A DNA stretch of 64,000 nucleotides from Rhabditophanes sp. KR3021 (taxonomy: Eukaryota; Nematoda; Chromadorea; Rhabditida; Alloionematidae), in the NCBI GenBank assembly GCA_963281155.1, contig CAUJLY010000001.1, positions 4,216,001 to 4,280,000 of the forward strand, read 5' to 3'. Each line of letters starts with the position of its first letter. Within the stretch, counting starts at the first letter, position 1. The translations under genes and the position numbers were made by a program. A model generated the notes under the pieces. It worked only from the letters and a program-made list of their open reading frames with translations. It had not been told where the DNA came from and did no database searches. Below are positions 14,487 to 24,769 of the stretch, piece by piece.

Positions 14487-16305
14487 TCAGCACTGATCAC
14501 GACTTTTGTTTAATTCGCGGAGATTTCCCAAAAACTTGTCGGGGGTAATGATTTGATCTGAACCAATGATGACCTCCCATGGATTCTTCTTCTTGGTAAC
14601 TTCGTAAGCTGCACGGATTTCAGAATAAGTCATACCTCCGACGATATAAACAATTACTCTTGGGCCAGTTCTCATTTGCTGGGCTTGGCCACGTTGCTGA
14701 TTATGCCATTGCCCATATCTTGCGGAAGTTGCTGGACGATACGGTTGGCTGGTTTGTCTGCCGTTTAAGAATGGGAAATGTTTGATGTCTAGTTTGTCAT
14801 CAATAGCATCTTCAATAACATCCTTAAGCACTGGAACATACCGGGAACTTTGATAGAAAGTTTCGTCGCGACGTTCCTTTCTAACAGGTGTCCATACCTT
14901 TTTCTTGCCTTGATCAATTGTAATGTTAAATCCAATTTGTGCAGCATTAGTGATTGTTTCTTTGTCACTCATTGGAATGTTTGCATATTGTAGAAGCTTG
15001 TTTAAATTTTCATCTGTAATTCCATTCTTTGTTACAATGTACAAAAGAATTAGTCTTATGCGGTCTTCGAGACGAACAGCTGGATCAGTGAGTAGTGGAA
15101 CAAGAATCTTCATTGGATCTTTGATGCGTTCCCCTTCGCTATCAACTTGCATGGCCAAGTCTTGTTCTGCTCGGCACAACTTGTCAATGCCACTTTGGTA
15201 TCTCTTCATACATTCCTCGGCTAAGTGAAAGTGAGTGTTGAATCTGTTAAATTCCTTTTGGAATTGAGGCATTTTCTTAATCATTAAACTGAGATCTTTA
15301 ATATTTTTTGCATCACATTGCAACTTCTTATGCTCAGTAAATTTTTTTAAACCTTTGGACACTTCATTGGAAACAACAGCAATGTGGTGGTGTCTGAGTT
15401 CAAACCACAAGTCGTCATTCTCGTCCAATAATACTTCCTTGTCAATATTATCGTTGCCGCCAGTCTCGTAACGATAAACATCATTTTCGATTCCCAATAA
15501 ATCGTAAGTCATAGCTTGGAGAGTCAATTCATGCAACAATGGTGCAAGACCGTCAAATCCTCTATCAATAATAAGCAACTGGGAACGTCCTTTTTCAGGT
15601 CCATCGCCCATGGAAGGACTGTCAGCTTTGTAAGCATCGAGTTTGGCTGCAACCATCTGAGCTAATTCAACATTTCTCTCATAGTCAGCACGGTATCTGA
15701 CAGCAGGATATTCTCCTAAAGTTGCACAAACTGTAGCAATTTGTTCGGCGATTCTTTCCAAGTTTTGGTTCAACAGAATTTGTTTTTCAGCATTGTAGTA
15801 TAGGAAGAATGTATCTGGGTTGTCAAGTGTATAAACTTGGCTCTCATAAGGAGTAAAAGCTACATTAATTTCTTTCAAGCTTTTGATGTAACGAGCAGCA
15901 GGACTTTTGCTGAGCATCGAAAACAAATTATCATTGCATGCTTCGGTGAAAAAGACGTGGGCTCTCTTGTATTGGATCTTAATACTAAAATCATCAATCA
16001 ACTTCTGGATACTATCTCTTGTCGGAGTGATAAGGTAGATCGCATCCATATTTGGCAAGGGTTCACGACGTTTGTTGATGTCCTCAACAATTGTAATTCC
16101 TTGGTCTAAAATCTCGTGCATCTTACAAGACGCAGACAACATCTTCATAGCCAATCTGTCAACAATTAATACATTCCATTTCTCTTGCTTGCCCGGTGCG
16201 CGAAGTGGATTGATGACCTCATTGATAATTTCTAAAATGCGGTTTTAACATATTTAAATATATAAAACACAACTTACTATCACGAACGGTAGTTTTCAAA
16301 GCCAT
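14487..16305 (-). CDS. unc-18: UNC-18 / Munc18-1 (Sec1/Munc18 syntaxin-binding protein)
   Basis: SM protein that binds syntaxin and templates SNARE assembly for synaptic vesicle fusion. Two exons, 16305-16278 and 16231-14487, join in phase for 590 residues, matching the ~590-residue family. The start MALKTTVRD continues into [20 protein letters not shown] and [20 protein letters not shown], the domain 1 syntaxin-binding surface. Later blocks include [20 protein letters not shown] and [20 protein letters not shown], and the end is [20 protein letters not shown]. There are no breaks. Nothing in the window marks its regulation except the long gene-free flank downstream. The paralog group (neuronal Munc18-1 rather than Munc18-3 or Vps33) is supported by the whole-length match I recognise. 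Confidence 0.95.
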
Positions 16306-17559
16306 ATTTAGTCAAAATACGTAAAAATGCTTTCGCTCCCGACCCTAAAACAATAATAATAAAAGCGACTTTCCAAAAATTATTTATCGACTGCTGCCCC
16401 TGAATAAATATACAAGTCTTTTCAACCCCTCGAAGTATGTTGTATAGTATGAATGCGTAAAATGTTAAAAAAGAAGAATTGTATGTACCACCAAAAATGT
16501 GGATAGCAAATAAAATACGAAAGCTTAATGTACTTTCCAACAAAATATCAAAAGTCCGTGCCCAGTATTGGAACAACTAACTTATACACAACACAAACCA
16601 ACTAAATAACTTTATCTGCATCTATAAACAAAAATATAGGTCTTATGCCATAAATAATAGCTTTAGTTTATGCATATTGGGCATGAGTGCATAGAATGTG
16701 TGTAGACAAACTTCTCCTCTTCGCATATTGTTTTAAGACAACAATATTGTAAAGAAGATTAATAAAGAAGAATTGTATCTTAAATAGAGAGTCGAAGAAT
16801 ACTTAAAACGAAATAATTATGAATCATCCTCCACAAGATAACAAATTATTTATTCTGAGGACACAAATGCAATCGACAAGGTATTGTTTTGAACAATTAA
16901 ATATAATTGAGCACACTACTCTAAAGATCCGAGATATTTATTTATAAATTGTTAATAATCCCAAACAAATAGCCAAATATTCAAATAATATTCAAAATAA
17001 CATTATAATGCAAACGATACTATAATATTAGTAATGTGTTTCGCTATGTATTCAAAAAGGGTATCTTTTAATCAATCACCTGGTTATAAAAACTATTTAT
17101 CCAATAAAATTGGGACGTATAAAAATTATTTGTTAGACAATCGAATATAATAAAACTATTCTAAATCGTTTAATTAAACATCAAAGTGAACCATGCTTGT
17201 TTATTCATTCTTTAGCAATACTCTTTGCTGCGTTTAAAAATGTAATTCTATAGCATGATGCATTATATTTGGTATGCCACTTGGACACATCAATTATTAA
17301 AAAGTCTATATTAACTATAACTGTTAGTATTTTGTATTGGAAAAGAACTGATAAGATGGAAAAGAAAACCTCATTATTTTGTTATCAATGTAGCAAATGA
17401 CGTGGATTTATTCACAATCACATTCTCCTTACACATTGATTTTCAAAATGAGCAACAAATTAGTTTTATCCCATAATATAAGTCAATTGATAATGATAAA
17501 ACTTTTTATAAAAGCAAATAAGTAAAATGATAATGCACATTAATTGTTTATATCCAACG
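16306..17559. other. Intergenic, no gene seen
   Basis: This stretch lies upstream of unc-18 (minus) and upstream of the small secreted gene (plus), so it is a shared divergent promoter region. It is AT-rich with no coding signal on either strand. Confidence 0.55.
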
Positions 17560-17991
17560 ATGAAATTTATTGCTTTTGCTTTGATTGGTTGCGTTATTGC
17601 TTGTATTAACGGAACAATGTTCGTTCTGTAATTGGAGGCAGACAATTTGTTGGTTCAACGTTGAATGCAGTCGAATGTTGCTCTCAAATTCAAAACTTTA
17701 ACCCATTACCAGATAAAGCTCTGTCTAAAGTTTCATGTCCAACCGGAACTTGCTTTGATATTGTTTCCAGAGCCGACAACTATGAAATCATTTACAAAGG
17801 ATGCATGGATGCTTTGATTGCTGCAATTTTGAAACCTTTTGGTATCGGAATGGTAAGCTATCTATTACTTTCATTATTTAGATGATTCTTAGGATAAGGA
17901 ACAATGTGCAACTGAAACTTTCAAACAAATAAGAGATGTAGAGGCAACTGTTTGCGTCTGTAAATCAACTCTGTGCAGCATAAATCCCTAA
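17560..17991 (+). CDS. Small secreted Cys-rich protein (Ly6/ET-module-like), frameshifted
   Basis: The ATG opens a signal peptide, MKFIAFALIGCVIACIN. The downstream frame then carries a Cys-rich domain: VECC, CPTGTC, GCMD, EQC, and a terminal CVCKSTLCS. The intron at 17853-17892 joins in phase and the stop is at 17989-17991. The signal-peptide frame and the domain frame differ by one base at the GGAACAATG stretch (about 17611), as if one A were missing. As read, the signal frame stops at about 17630. Spacing and Cys pattern resemble nematode secreted ET-module or Ly6-like proteins, but I cannot be sure which. Either this is an assembly error or the gene is broken. Its 3' end is only ~280 bp from the LTR element. 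Confidence 0.6.
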
Positions 17992-18242
17992 ATGGTTTTA
18001 TTGTCTGATACCTTTAGATTATGATTTACTTTATCCACTTAAAAGAATATAAATTTGTATTATATGATCATTAACTTAGAAAGTGTTTAAAAACGATTTA
18101 TTCGACTTTAAAAAGATAATCAGAGTTAAAAATGGATAAAAAATTGAAAAAATTGAATAAAATGCGCAAAAAAAGGTACGACAATGTAAAAGCTTACATT
18201 TGAAGAAAGAAAACGTTGCCATAATTGGTAAGAAACTCTTGT

Positions 18243-18260
18243 AATCTTGATTTCAAGATT
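18243..18260. repeat. Perfect inverted repeat beside the retrotransposon insertion site
   Basis: Arms AATCTTGA and TCAAGATT are separated by TT and end 7 bp before the 5' target duplication. It lies in the presumed original 3' UTR of the SR-protein gene on the minus strand. It may be a weak hairpin, with no assigned role. Confidence 0.6.
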
Positions 18261-18272
18261 GACTTTCGTATT

Positions 18273-18404
18273 TGTCGGATACGCCCATGATGATAGCATG
18301 TCCTTTCCTTGTATCTCTATCACTATTATCTCTTACACCGATTGTATATGTTAATGTATTATTTTGCAAGGTAATAAAGTTAGTTCTCTATATTCTATTC
18401 CACA
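18273..18404 (+). repeat. 5' LTR (132 bp)
   Basis: Begins TGTCGGATACG and ends TATTCTATTCCACA (TG...CA ends). It contains GGTAATAAAG, a possible polyadenylation signal. It is unusually short for a gypsy LTR. The gag start codon uses the last A of this LTR. Confidence 0.95.
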
Positions 18405-19105
18405 TGGAGGTTCCCACTGCTGACATTATATGTCAGGATGGATCAATTAATCTGGTCACTCTCGGATTGCTACACCGAAAGATTATAAAATATTGCAAAG
18501 CTAAGGCTGGCAATGATAATGAAGAACTCAACAAAATCGGACAAGTTGAAGAAATGCTCAAAAAGACAGAAAGTTGGCAAGACACATATAAGAAAGCCCA
18601 AACAAAAGCTGTAAAAAAAGAAGTAACGCCAATATCAAGTCCACCTGCAACTCTTACAGATGCTATGAGATCAAACCTGCCGATACTACAAAATTTCGAT
18701 GGAGTGTCATCGTGGGAGCGGTTCTATACAGGATTCGACATGAGGTATGGCAACTTCAGTAACAAGCAAAAAGTTGTTCTTTTGGAGTCTTTCTGTACAA
18801 AACAGGCCAAAATCGTCATTGAAACACTTACGCTGGATGGTTATGATCTAGATTTCGAAGAGTTAGTACAACGATTGAAAGAAGGTTTGATGCTCAACAA
18901 AAAGGTGGAAGCCAAAGTAAACGCAAACAAGTTTATGCGTCTCACGGAGTATGAATTAAGAAATGATACGGTGTCCAGTTTATCTCACTTGGAGCAATTA
19001 CTGCACAAGGTAGTTCCTTATCAGTTGGACAAAGTTACCGCAAAAGTCATGATCTTGCTAAAGCATGTAACAAAACCAAGCAAAAGGATAAAGCCGCTAA
19101 GTTGA
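18404..19105 (+). CDS. Retrotransposon gag-like ORF
   Basis: A 233-codon frame whose ATG overlaps the final base of the 5' LTR. The product is a Lys/Glu-rich capsid-like polypeptide with a central block (LPILQNFDGVSSWERFYTGF and QKVVLLESF) of the kind found in retrotransposon capsid domains. No CCHC zinc knuckle is visible here or at the start of the next frame. The stop overlaps the pol frame, which lies in the -1 frame. Related sequence continues in that frame across the overlap, so a frameshift is needed to make a Gag-Pol product. I see no perfect canonical slippery heptamer at the overlap, so an indel is possible. Confidence 0.8.
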   Translation: MEVPTADIICQDGSINLVTLGLLHRKIIKYCKAKAGNDNEELNKIGQVEEMLKKTESWQDTYKKAQTKAVKKEVTPISSPPATLTDAMRSNLPILQNFDGVSSWERFYTGFDMRYGNFSNKQKVVLLESFCTKQAKIVIETLTLDGYDLDFEELVQRLKEGLMLNKKVEAKVNANKFMRLTEYELRNDTVSSLSHLEQLLHKVVPYQLDKVTAKVMILLKHVTKPSKRIKPLS

Positions 19106-21963
19106 TTGTTGGATGTTATGAAGATAAGTGTATGTCTCCCGAGGATCTATGTTTCAAACTAGCTGCGCAACTCTTAGACTCACACAAAGCCGATGTTGTC
19201 AAGAAACAACAACCCAAGGAGCACAAGCAACCTAGCTGGAAGTCTAAACAACAGGGAGAAAAGAAACCAGCCGGTAACTTCAATCACCAACATAAACAAA
19301 AAATTAATGCGGTGGATAACTCCCAGTCTATTGTATCCTCTTTTGCTAATTTATCATCCTCTTCCCCTTCCATAAATTCTGATAATTATTGTTTATTATT
19401 TGGCACTAAGTGCACTATTTCATCTATTGTACAGGGCATTAATGCTAGCATTTTGCTTGATTCTGGTGCGTCGATGACATTATTGACCAATAGTTTCTTT
19501 AAAAAATTACATGGCTTGAAGGTGCACAAATTACAACCCCACTTAAAAGTTTCTGATGCACAAGGGCAAAAAGTACCTCTTATAGGTCAAACGAAAATCA
19601 AAATTTTCGACAAGCAAATTGATTGTCTTATATCAAAAAATACCCTTGCAAATGTAGATATTATAATAGGTACAAATGCATTGAATAGATCAAAAGAGCT
19701 ACGGCTAAAGTTGATGTCTTGCTTAGAACAAGATAGCGAAAACAGAACGATTGCTACTCTCAAAGATAGCAACGAAACAGTTAAAGATTTAAAAATTAAA
19801 TTTAAAGATGTGTTTAGCCAACACCCCGAAGATTTGGGTAGAACTAACATTATCAAACATAAGATTGACATAGGCAAAGCTACTCCTATCAGAAGCAAAA
19901 AAAGGCAAGTTGCCTTAGCCATCAAGGATGAATTTAAGAAAATTATTGATGGGATGTTGAGAATGGGTGTCATTCGAAAAAGTAGAAGCCCATGGGCTAG
20001 TCCGGTTATTTTAGTACCAAAAAAGGACAAAACGATACGAATGTGTGTTGACTTTCGACGACTTAACGAGGTTATTAAGCTTGACTCTTACCCTCTGCCT
20101 AACATCGAGCAACTGCTTTTATCCCTTCACAACAAAAAGTACTTCTCCACCATGGATTGTACAAAAGGCTACTGGCAAATTGAATTGGATGAAGAATCCA
20201 AGCCCATAACCGCTTTTACAACAGACTATGGTCTGTTTGAGTTTAACGTCCTACCTTTTGGACTGGCAACCGCTCCTTCTGAGTTTGAAAGACTTGTTGA
20301 AAGTTTATTTCCGGATATTATCGGCAAATCTGTGTTTGTCTATGTTGATGATATTCTGCTGGCAACAGAAACAGAAGAAGAACACAAAAAGTTACTTGAA
20401 CTCGTGTTAACTAGGTTAGGCAAAGCAAAACTTAAAATTAACCCTGATAAATGCAGGTTATTTGTGAGTAAGTTAGACTTTGTTGGTTTTACAATCAGCA
20501 AGGAAGGTCTCCAACTGGATGAAGCAAAAGTTAAGAAATGCCTTGACTTTGCTAAACCTTATGACATGGTAACCCTACAGAGTTTCCTAGGTTTTGTCAA
20601 CTACTTTAGGAGTTTTATTTATGATCATGCAGCCATGACCAAACCCCTTTACGAGTTGATCAGTAAAAAAAAATTTGAATGGTTAGATTGCCAAAATGAT
20701 GCTTTTGAAAAAGTGAAAAGTGCTGTAAAACATTCCCCAATTCTAATACAGCCAGACATTAAAGGTGCCGTTGCTGGTACGAATCCTTTTGAAATCTACG
20801 TTGATGCTAGTTATCAAGGAATAGGTAGTGTTCTGATGCAAAAGAAAGATGGCATGATGAGACCAATTCTTTTCTATAGTAGATCCTTAAAAAATGCCGA
20901 AAATAGGTACCATATTAGCGACTTAGAGGCATTGGCATTAGTGCAAAGTTTAAAGCGCTACAAAAACATAATCTACAATACTAGAGTTAAGGCCTTCACA
21001 GACCACCAATCCCTAGTTACCTTCTTTAAAAAAGCAGATCTCAACGATAGATTGCTAAGGTGGAGTCTGGTGATTCAAGCGTATGATCTAGAGATTATTC
21101 ATATTGCCGGTAAAAAGAATGTTTTAGCTGATTGTCTTAGTAGATGCCTAAAACCTAACCAGGTTGTAGATAGTGCAGATGATGATGATGTAGAAGTGAT
21201 GGAAATTATTGCTTTGAACACCACAGGTATTAACAACACTCTCATCTCTGAATGTCAACATAAATGCAACATTCTTAGACAAGTCATTAGATGGCTGGAT
21301 TCAGACAACTTCCCCTCTGCTTCCAAAAACACAAAATTAAATAAATTTATTAAGATGAGACACCAACTCTCACTAGATCAAAATGGGTTACTTGTGATTA
21401 ATAAAGATAGACCGGTTGTTCCCCGCTCACTCTATAAGAAGTTGGTTAAAGAAATTCATTTGCCATTACATAGAAGTTTTGTCGACTCCTACAGGCAAAT
21501 CAAAAATAGGTACTACGCACCTGGCATAACATCAGAAATCAAAGACTTGATAGCTAGTTGTACGACCTGTTTAGAAACCTGTCGAAAAAGAAAAATTTTT
21601 AAAAGTTGGCCTAAATGTAGATACCCCCTTGAAAGAGTGCATATGGATTTAGGTTACGTTGAACAATATAAATCATGGTTCCTTGTAATCGTTGATTGTT
21701 TCAGCAAACTCATTTACGCTGAATGGGTGCAGAAACAAGACACAAAAACAATTGTGAAAGAGTTGAACAAATTTGCACAAATACGTGGGTTCCCTCAAAA
21801 AATTGTCTGTGACAATCAAAAATGCTTTAAACACAAAGATTTCACTAATTTTTTGAATAGTAATAACATAGGTCTTGACTACGCTATAGCGTACGAACAT
21901 CATACAAATGGCTATGCTGAAAGAGCAGTTAGAACCATAAAAGATGCAATTGTTAAATTTTAA
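19102..21963 (+). CDS. Retrotransposon pol: protease, reverse transcriptase, RNase H, integrase
   Basis: One long frame of about 950 codons. In order: an aspartic protease site LLDSGAS (about residue 118); a gypsy-type reverse transcriptase with DFRRLNEVIK, LPFGLATAPSEFE and the catalytic YVDD (about residue 415); an RNase H domain with YVDASYQGIG and TDHQSLVTFF; and integrase with an HHCC-type finger (ending CTTC) and the first two catalytic Asp plus the Glu of the D,D-E triad (VHMDLGY, CDNQK, GYAERAVR). The protein stops just after the integrase core, and related sequence continues in another frame. The first in-frame codon is TTG, so pol depends on gag translation. Confidence 0.9.
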   Translation: MIVGCYEDKCMSPEDLCFKLAAQLLDSHKADVVKKQQPKEHKQPSWKSKQQGEKKPAGNFNHQHKQKINAVDNSQSIVSSFANLSSSSPSINSDNYCLLFGTKCTISSIVQGINASILLDSGASMTLLTNSFFKKLHGLKVHKLQPHLKVSDAQGQKVPLIGQTKIKIFDKQIDCLISKNTLANVDIIIGTNALNRSKELRLKLMSCLEQDSENRTIATLKDSNETVKDLKIKFKDVFSQHPEDLGRTNIIKHKIDIGKATPIRSKKRQVALAIKDEFKKIIDGMLRMGVIRKSRSPWASPVILVPKKDKTIRMCVDFRRLNEVIKLDSYPLPNIEQLLLSLHNKKYFSTMDCTKGYWQIELDEESKPITAFTTDYGLFEFNVLPFGLATAPSEFERLVESLFPDIIGKSVFVYVDDILLATETEEEHKKLLELVLTRLGKAKLKINPDKCRLFVSKLDFVGFTISKEGLQLDEAKVKKCLDFAKPYDMVTLQSFLGFVNYFRSFIYDHAAMTKPLYELISKKKFEWLDCQNDAFEKVKSAVKHSPILIQPDIKGAVAGTNPFEIYVDASYQGIGSVLMQKKDGMMRPILFYSRSLKNAENRYHISDLEALALVQSLKRYKNIIYNTRVKAFTDHQSLVTFFKKADLNDRLLRWSLVIQAYDLEIIHIAGKKNVLADCLSRCLKPNQVVDSADDDDVEVMEIIALNTTGINNTLISECQHKCNILRQVIRWLDSDNFPSASKNTKLNKFIKMRHQLSLDQNGLLVINKDRPVVPRSLYKKLVKEIHLPLHRSFVDSYRQIKNRYYAPGITSEIKDLIASCTTCLETCRKRKIFKSWPKCRYPLERVHMDLGYVEQYKSWFLVIVDCFSKLIYAEWVQKQDTKTIVKELNKFAQIRGFPQKIVCDNQKCFKHKDFTNFLNSNNIGLDYAIAYEHHTNGYAERAVRTIKDAIVKF

Positions 21964-22300
21964 AAATGAATGTAAAACTAAAGCTTTGAAAAAAGCAAAA
22001 CAAAAAATCAACACCCGCATGGTAAAAAACACCGACGAGACAGTTGAACATCAATTTTTAACAAAAACTATTCAACCTTTTGACCTGAGCAAACAACCAA
22101 AAAGGGTAACTGAAAAATTAAACACTGAGGGATACTTTTTAAGACATCCTGATTCAGATGGCCTTAGCTGGGAAAAATGTATTATTGTGTCACGTGATGG
22201 TCAAGTATTTTGTATAAAAGATACATTTGGTAAAATCCACTTCCGCACAGTAAGCTCCGTGCGAACTGTTTTAACCGGGGGATGTCGGATACGCCCATGA
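21964..22300 (+). pseudogene. Out-of-frame C-terminal extension of retrotransposon integrase
   Basis: An open frame overlaps the end of pol (from about 21944) and continues to a stop inside the 3' LTR (22298-22300). Its basic, integrase C-terminal-like content (KRVTEKLNTEGYFLRHPDSD, GKIHFRTVSSVRTV) looks like the natural end of pol. It is displaced by one frame near an AT-rich run (TTAAATTTTAAAAATG). This copy is therefore either slightly broken or carries a base-calling error here. Confidence 0.65.
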
Positions 22301-22416
22301 TGATAGCATGTCCTTTCCTTGTATCTCTATCCCACTATTATCTCTTACACCGATTGTATATGTTAATGTATTATTTTGCAAGGTAATAAAGTTAGTTCTC
22401 TATATTCTATTCCACA
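22283..22416 (+). repeat. 3' LTR (134 bp)
   Basis: Matches the 5' LTR except for two extra C bases after TCTCTAT. It ends 17 bp before the stop codon of the SR-protein gene (stop 22434-22436, minus strand), so it now forms that gene's immediate 3' flank. Confidence 0.95.
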
Positions 22417-22433
22417 GTATTTAATTATCTTCT

Positions 22434-23403
22434 TTAATCATCGTGTTCGTAATTGGTATCTCTCTTTGGAGATGGAGTTTTTGAGTTAGCAGGACTGTGT
22501 GAAACAGATTTTGGACTCTTAGAAAACTTTTTACCATCAGAGGACGGAGATCTAGACTCTCTCGGACTTACACTTCTGCTTTTCTTAGGAGGTGATGGAG
22601 ATCTAGATGGAGTTCTTGTTCTAGATCCGACAGCTGGACTTCTAGATCTTTGTCTGATTGGACTTCTTGATCTTTGTCTGATTGGGCTTCTGGATCTGTC
22701 TCTTACTGGACTTCTGGATCTATAACGATCATTACTGCGAGATCTTCTTCCGCCATCTCTTCTTCTGTATTCCGGTGAACTAAAACATCAATAAAAAATT
22801 ATAATCCTTAAAAATGAAAAGTGGCAGGAAGCAGTATTGAATTATCATATCAGGGAAGAAGTAAGATATGTAGCAACTGCACAGGAAGACGACACAGCTC
22901 AAAGTTAACGGCCCTTAGATAAACAGCTCATTTTTAAAAAATGTCAGCGAATCACGGGAAACACTGCTTCTATGATTAAAATTTTAATACGACGTCTCAA
23001 ACATCACCAAAACAGTGTTTGTGTTTAATTAGAAACTTACCGGCTTCTATCTCGTCGAGACGGTCTTTTCTCATCAATCGGTCTTTCGTAACGAGCTAGC
23101 GAGCATCTGATACTTCTCCCATCTACTCTTCTCCCGTCATTTCTATCAGACGCTCTTTCAGCCTCCTTTCTGCTGTAGAATCTGACGAAGCCAAATCCCT
23201 TGGATTTTCCATCGGCTCTATTTCTTGGTATATGAATGTCTCCAATCTCACCGTATTTATCAAACATCTTCCTGAGCTCATGGGGAGTTGTATTGTATGA
23301 CAGGTTGTCAACCTAAAAGTAATTAGTAAATTAAAGTTATCATCAAATCTACCTTAACAGAATGTAATCCCTGAATATTTGGTGGTCCTCGTCTTTCGCC
23401 CAT
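22434..23403 (-). CDS. rsp-4: SR splicing factor, SRSF2/SC35-like
   Basis: Nuclear SR protein acting in exon recognition and spliceosome assembly. Three exons, 23403-23353, 23312-23041 and 22779-22434, close in phase for 222 residues. One N-terminal RRM holds RNP2 SVKVDNL and RNP1 KGFGFVRF; the spacing and HELRKMFDKYGEIGDIHIPR match SRSF2. A C-terminal RS domain contains repeated RSRSP(I/V)RQ/D units (about residues 125-160), ending PSPKRDTNYEHDD. The 261-nt second intron is much longer than the 40-nt first one; SR genes often hide a regulatory poison exon in such an intron, but I cannot show one. TTTTCAG lies ~17 bases before the ATG. A retrotransposon sits 12 bp past the stop codon (target duplication at 22417-22421), replacing the original 3' UTR environment. 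Confidence 0.9.
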
Positions 23404-23913
23404 TATCAATGTGTTTTTCCTGAAAATATGGGTACAATTAGATAACAAATATCGATAAGAACATATGGTAGTTCAACTTAAAGTTATAAATAAATTGACT
23501 CAAGAATATGAAAATTTTTTCATAAAAACAGGACAATTTCACGTTTAATGATAAAAGTAAGCACTATTTCATGTATTAAGGACAAATTTCTTCGTTTGGT
23601 GTAAATGAACAATATTATCGGAAACGGATTGAAATGCTTACTTATTAACAAGCGATGTTATTAAAGTATGAGTGTGGACACATCACCAATGAACCAAAAC
23701 AATGTGACGCTATACAAAGTACAGATTGCTGGGTAATTTAGTGAACGGGAAACATCGTTTTAAAATGTAATTAATTACCAATTAGAGTCAAATCGGCGAT
23801 TATGAATTAAAATGGGAAATCAAATTCGAAAATTTGTTTCAGACAGATTGCGATAGGCGATATTCCACTTCTATCTTGAGTATCACGCACTGTTCTATAT
23901 TAACTTCAAAATC
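23404..23913. promoter_or_regulatory. Divergent intergenic promoter region
   Basis: 510 bp separate the starts of the SR-protein gene (minus) and the first SLIRP-like gene (plus), so promoters for both are expected here. I see no specific motif I can name. Confidence 0.4.
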
Positions 23914-24750
23914 ATGCGTGCTTCATTGCTTAATTTATGTCGCATTGTCGTCCGTAATACAGGAGATCAAAGAAAGCAAACAGTATATTTGAGCCATGTC
24001 AAATGGGTACGTTTAAGTTTTATAAAATTAGATTAAAAATAGATCCAAGACAAATAACATTATCAAGAAGATATCGATAAAGGTAAAAATTAGATTAGCG
24101 TCTTTATTACGTTTGTCGTCAAAGTCGTAGAAATCGTATTGGTGCTTGTACGAGCACAGTTTCTTTTGTACCGCATTACGGCGACTTCGTGCTCCGTGGT
24201 TCATAAAGCGGTGTTAATTCTTTTTGCTGCTTTATTAGGATTGTGTAGCATACTTTGTTTCACTAGCAGCCTGTTTTTGATACGCTTCTGCAGCTTTTCT
24301 TGAGAAACATTAAAATTTGTTTCTCCCAACTTTAGAGCTGTATTTCCCCGGGCTAATTTTTTGCTTCTCCTACCTATTTGGCAATCATGTAGGTCAGTTA
24401 AACATCGCAATAATAAATTTTTCAATTACACAATTAAATTAATTATTGTATTTATTTATAGGTAACTGGAAAAGGTAGGTGTTGGTTGAAAAGTATTAAG
24501 AATTAAAATTTGCTTAGGACAAATAGAAAAATATTTCAGTCGCTTTGGCAAAGTTGAGGATGTTTCTCTTTTCTTTGACTCAGAAACAGGACTACATAGA
24601 GGTTTTGCCTCATTGAAATTTTCGACTCAAGAAAGTGCTGTCAAGTAATTTAGCTCTTTAATGATCTTAACTCATTTTTTTATTTTAGGGTAACTTACTG
24701 AACTGAATTAAAAAGTTTATTACCAAAAATCAATTAGAATATATGGAAAA
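23914..24750 (+). pseudogene. SLIRP-like mitochondrial RRM gene, probably decaying
   Basis: SLIRP binds mitochondrial mRNAs with LRPPRC. Exon 1 (23914-24006) gives an Arg-containing leader, MRASLLNLCRIVVRN, then TVYLSHVKW. A 13-nt microexon (24462-24474) adds VTGK. Exon 3 (24518-24644) gives IEKYFSRFGKVEDVSLFFDS and TGLHRGFASLKFSTQESAVK, an RRM closely resembling human SLIRP. After the next acceptor (AG at 24687-24688) the frame stops within four codons (VTY then TGA), although shifted frames continue with plausible RRM ends (ELKSLLPKIN, NIYGKDILIF). So the last beta strand is lost or frameshifted. An intact paralog lies at 26866. Intron 1 (24007-24461) contains an antisense decayed fragment. 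Confidence 0.6.
24060..24425 (-). pseudogene. Decayed antisense coding fragment in the SLIRP-like gene intron
   Basis: The minus strand reads a basic protein ending KRINTAL, then after a small frame shift NHGARSRRNAVQKKLCSYKH and QYDFYDFDDKRN. Together these make about 115 residues. It lies entirely inside intron 1 of the plus-strand SLIRP-like gene. I do not recognise it; the basic, Arg/Lys-rich character suggests a nuclear or nucleolar protein remnant. It could also be a small real gene with an unrecognised splice. Confidence 0.35.
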
Positions 24751-24769
24751 GACATATTAATATTTCATA

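Larger units (their letters stand above)
18273..22416 (+). mobile_element. Ty3/gypsy LTR retrotransposon, recently inserted
   Basis: A 4.1-kb element with short direct LTRs (18273-18404 and 22283-22416), both beginning TGTCGG and ending CCACA. It is flanked by the 5-bp target duplication GTATT (18268-18272 and 22417-22421). The internal region encodes gag-like, protease, reverse transcriptase, RNase H and integrase domains in that order, with RNase H before integrase as in Ty3/gypsy (Metaviridae). The LTRs differ only by a 2-bp indel (CACTATT versus CCCACTATT), with no substitutions, so the insertion is young. A short purine run GGGGGA directly precedes the 3' LTR and is the likely polypurine tract. 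TGGAGGTTCCC directly after the 5' LTR is the expected place and start for a tRNA primer site, but I cannot name the tRNA. Confidence 0.95.

Noticed and set aside
14240..14500. 86-codon minus-strand frame overlapping the end of unc-18
   Set aside because: Built largely from a TATTTGTA microsatellite and overlaps a secure gene in another frame.
16280..16576. 98-codon minus-strand frame at the unc-18 start
   Set aside because: It overlaps unc-18 exon 1 in another frame; composition is hydrophobic AT-driven and no signal peptide or motif stands out.
19102..21963. Bel/Pao or Copia classification of the LTR element
   Set aside because: RNase H precedes integrase and the reverse transcriptase blocks (LPFGLATAPSEFE, YVDD) are of the Ty3/gypsy type.
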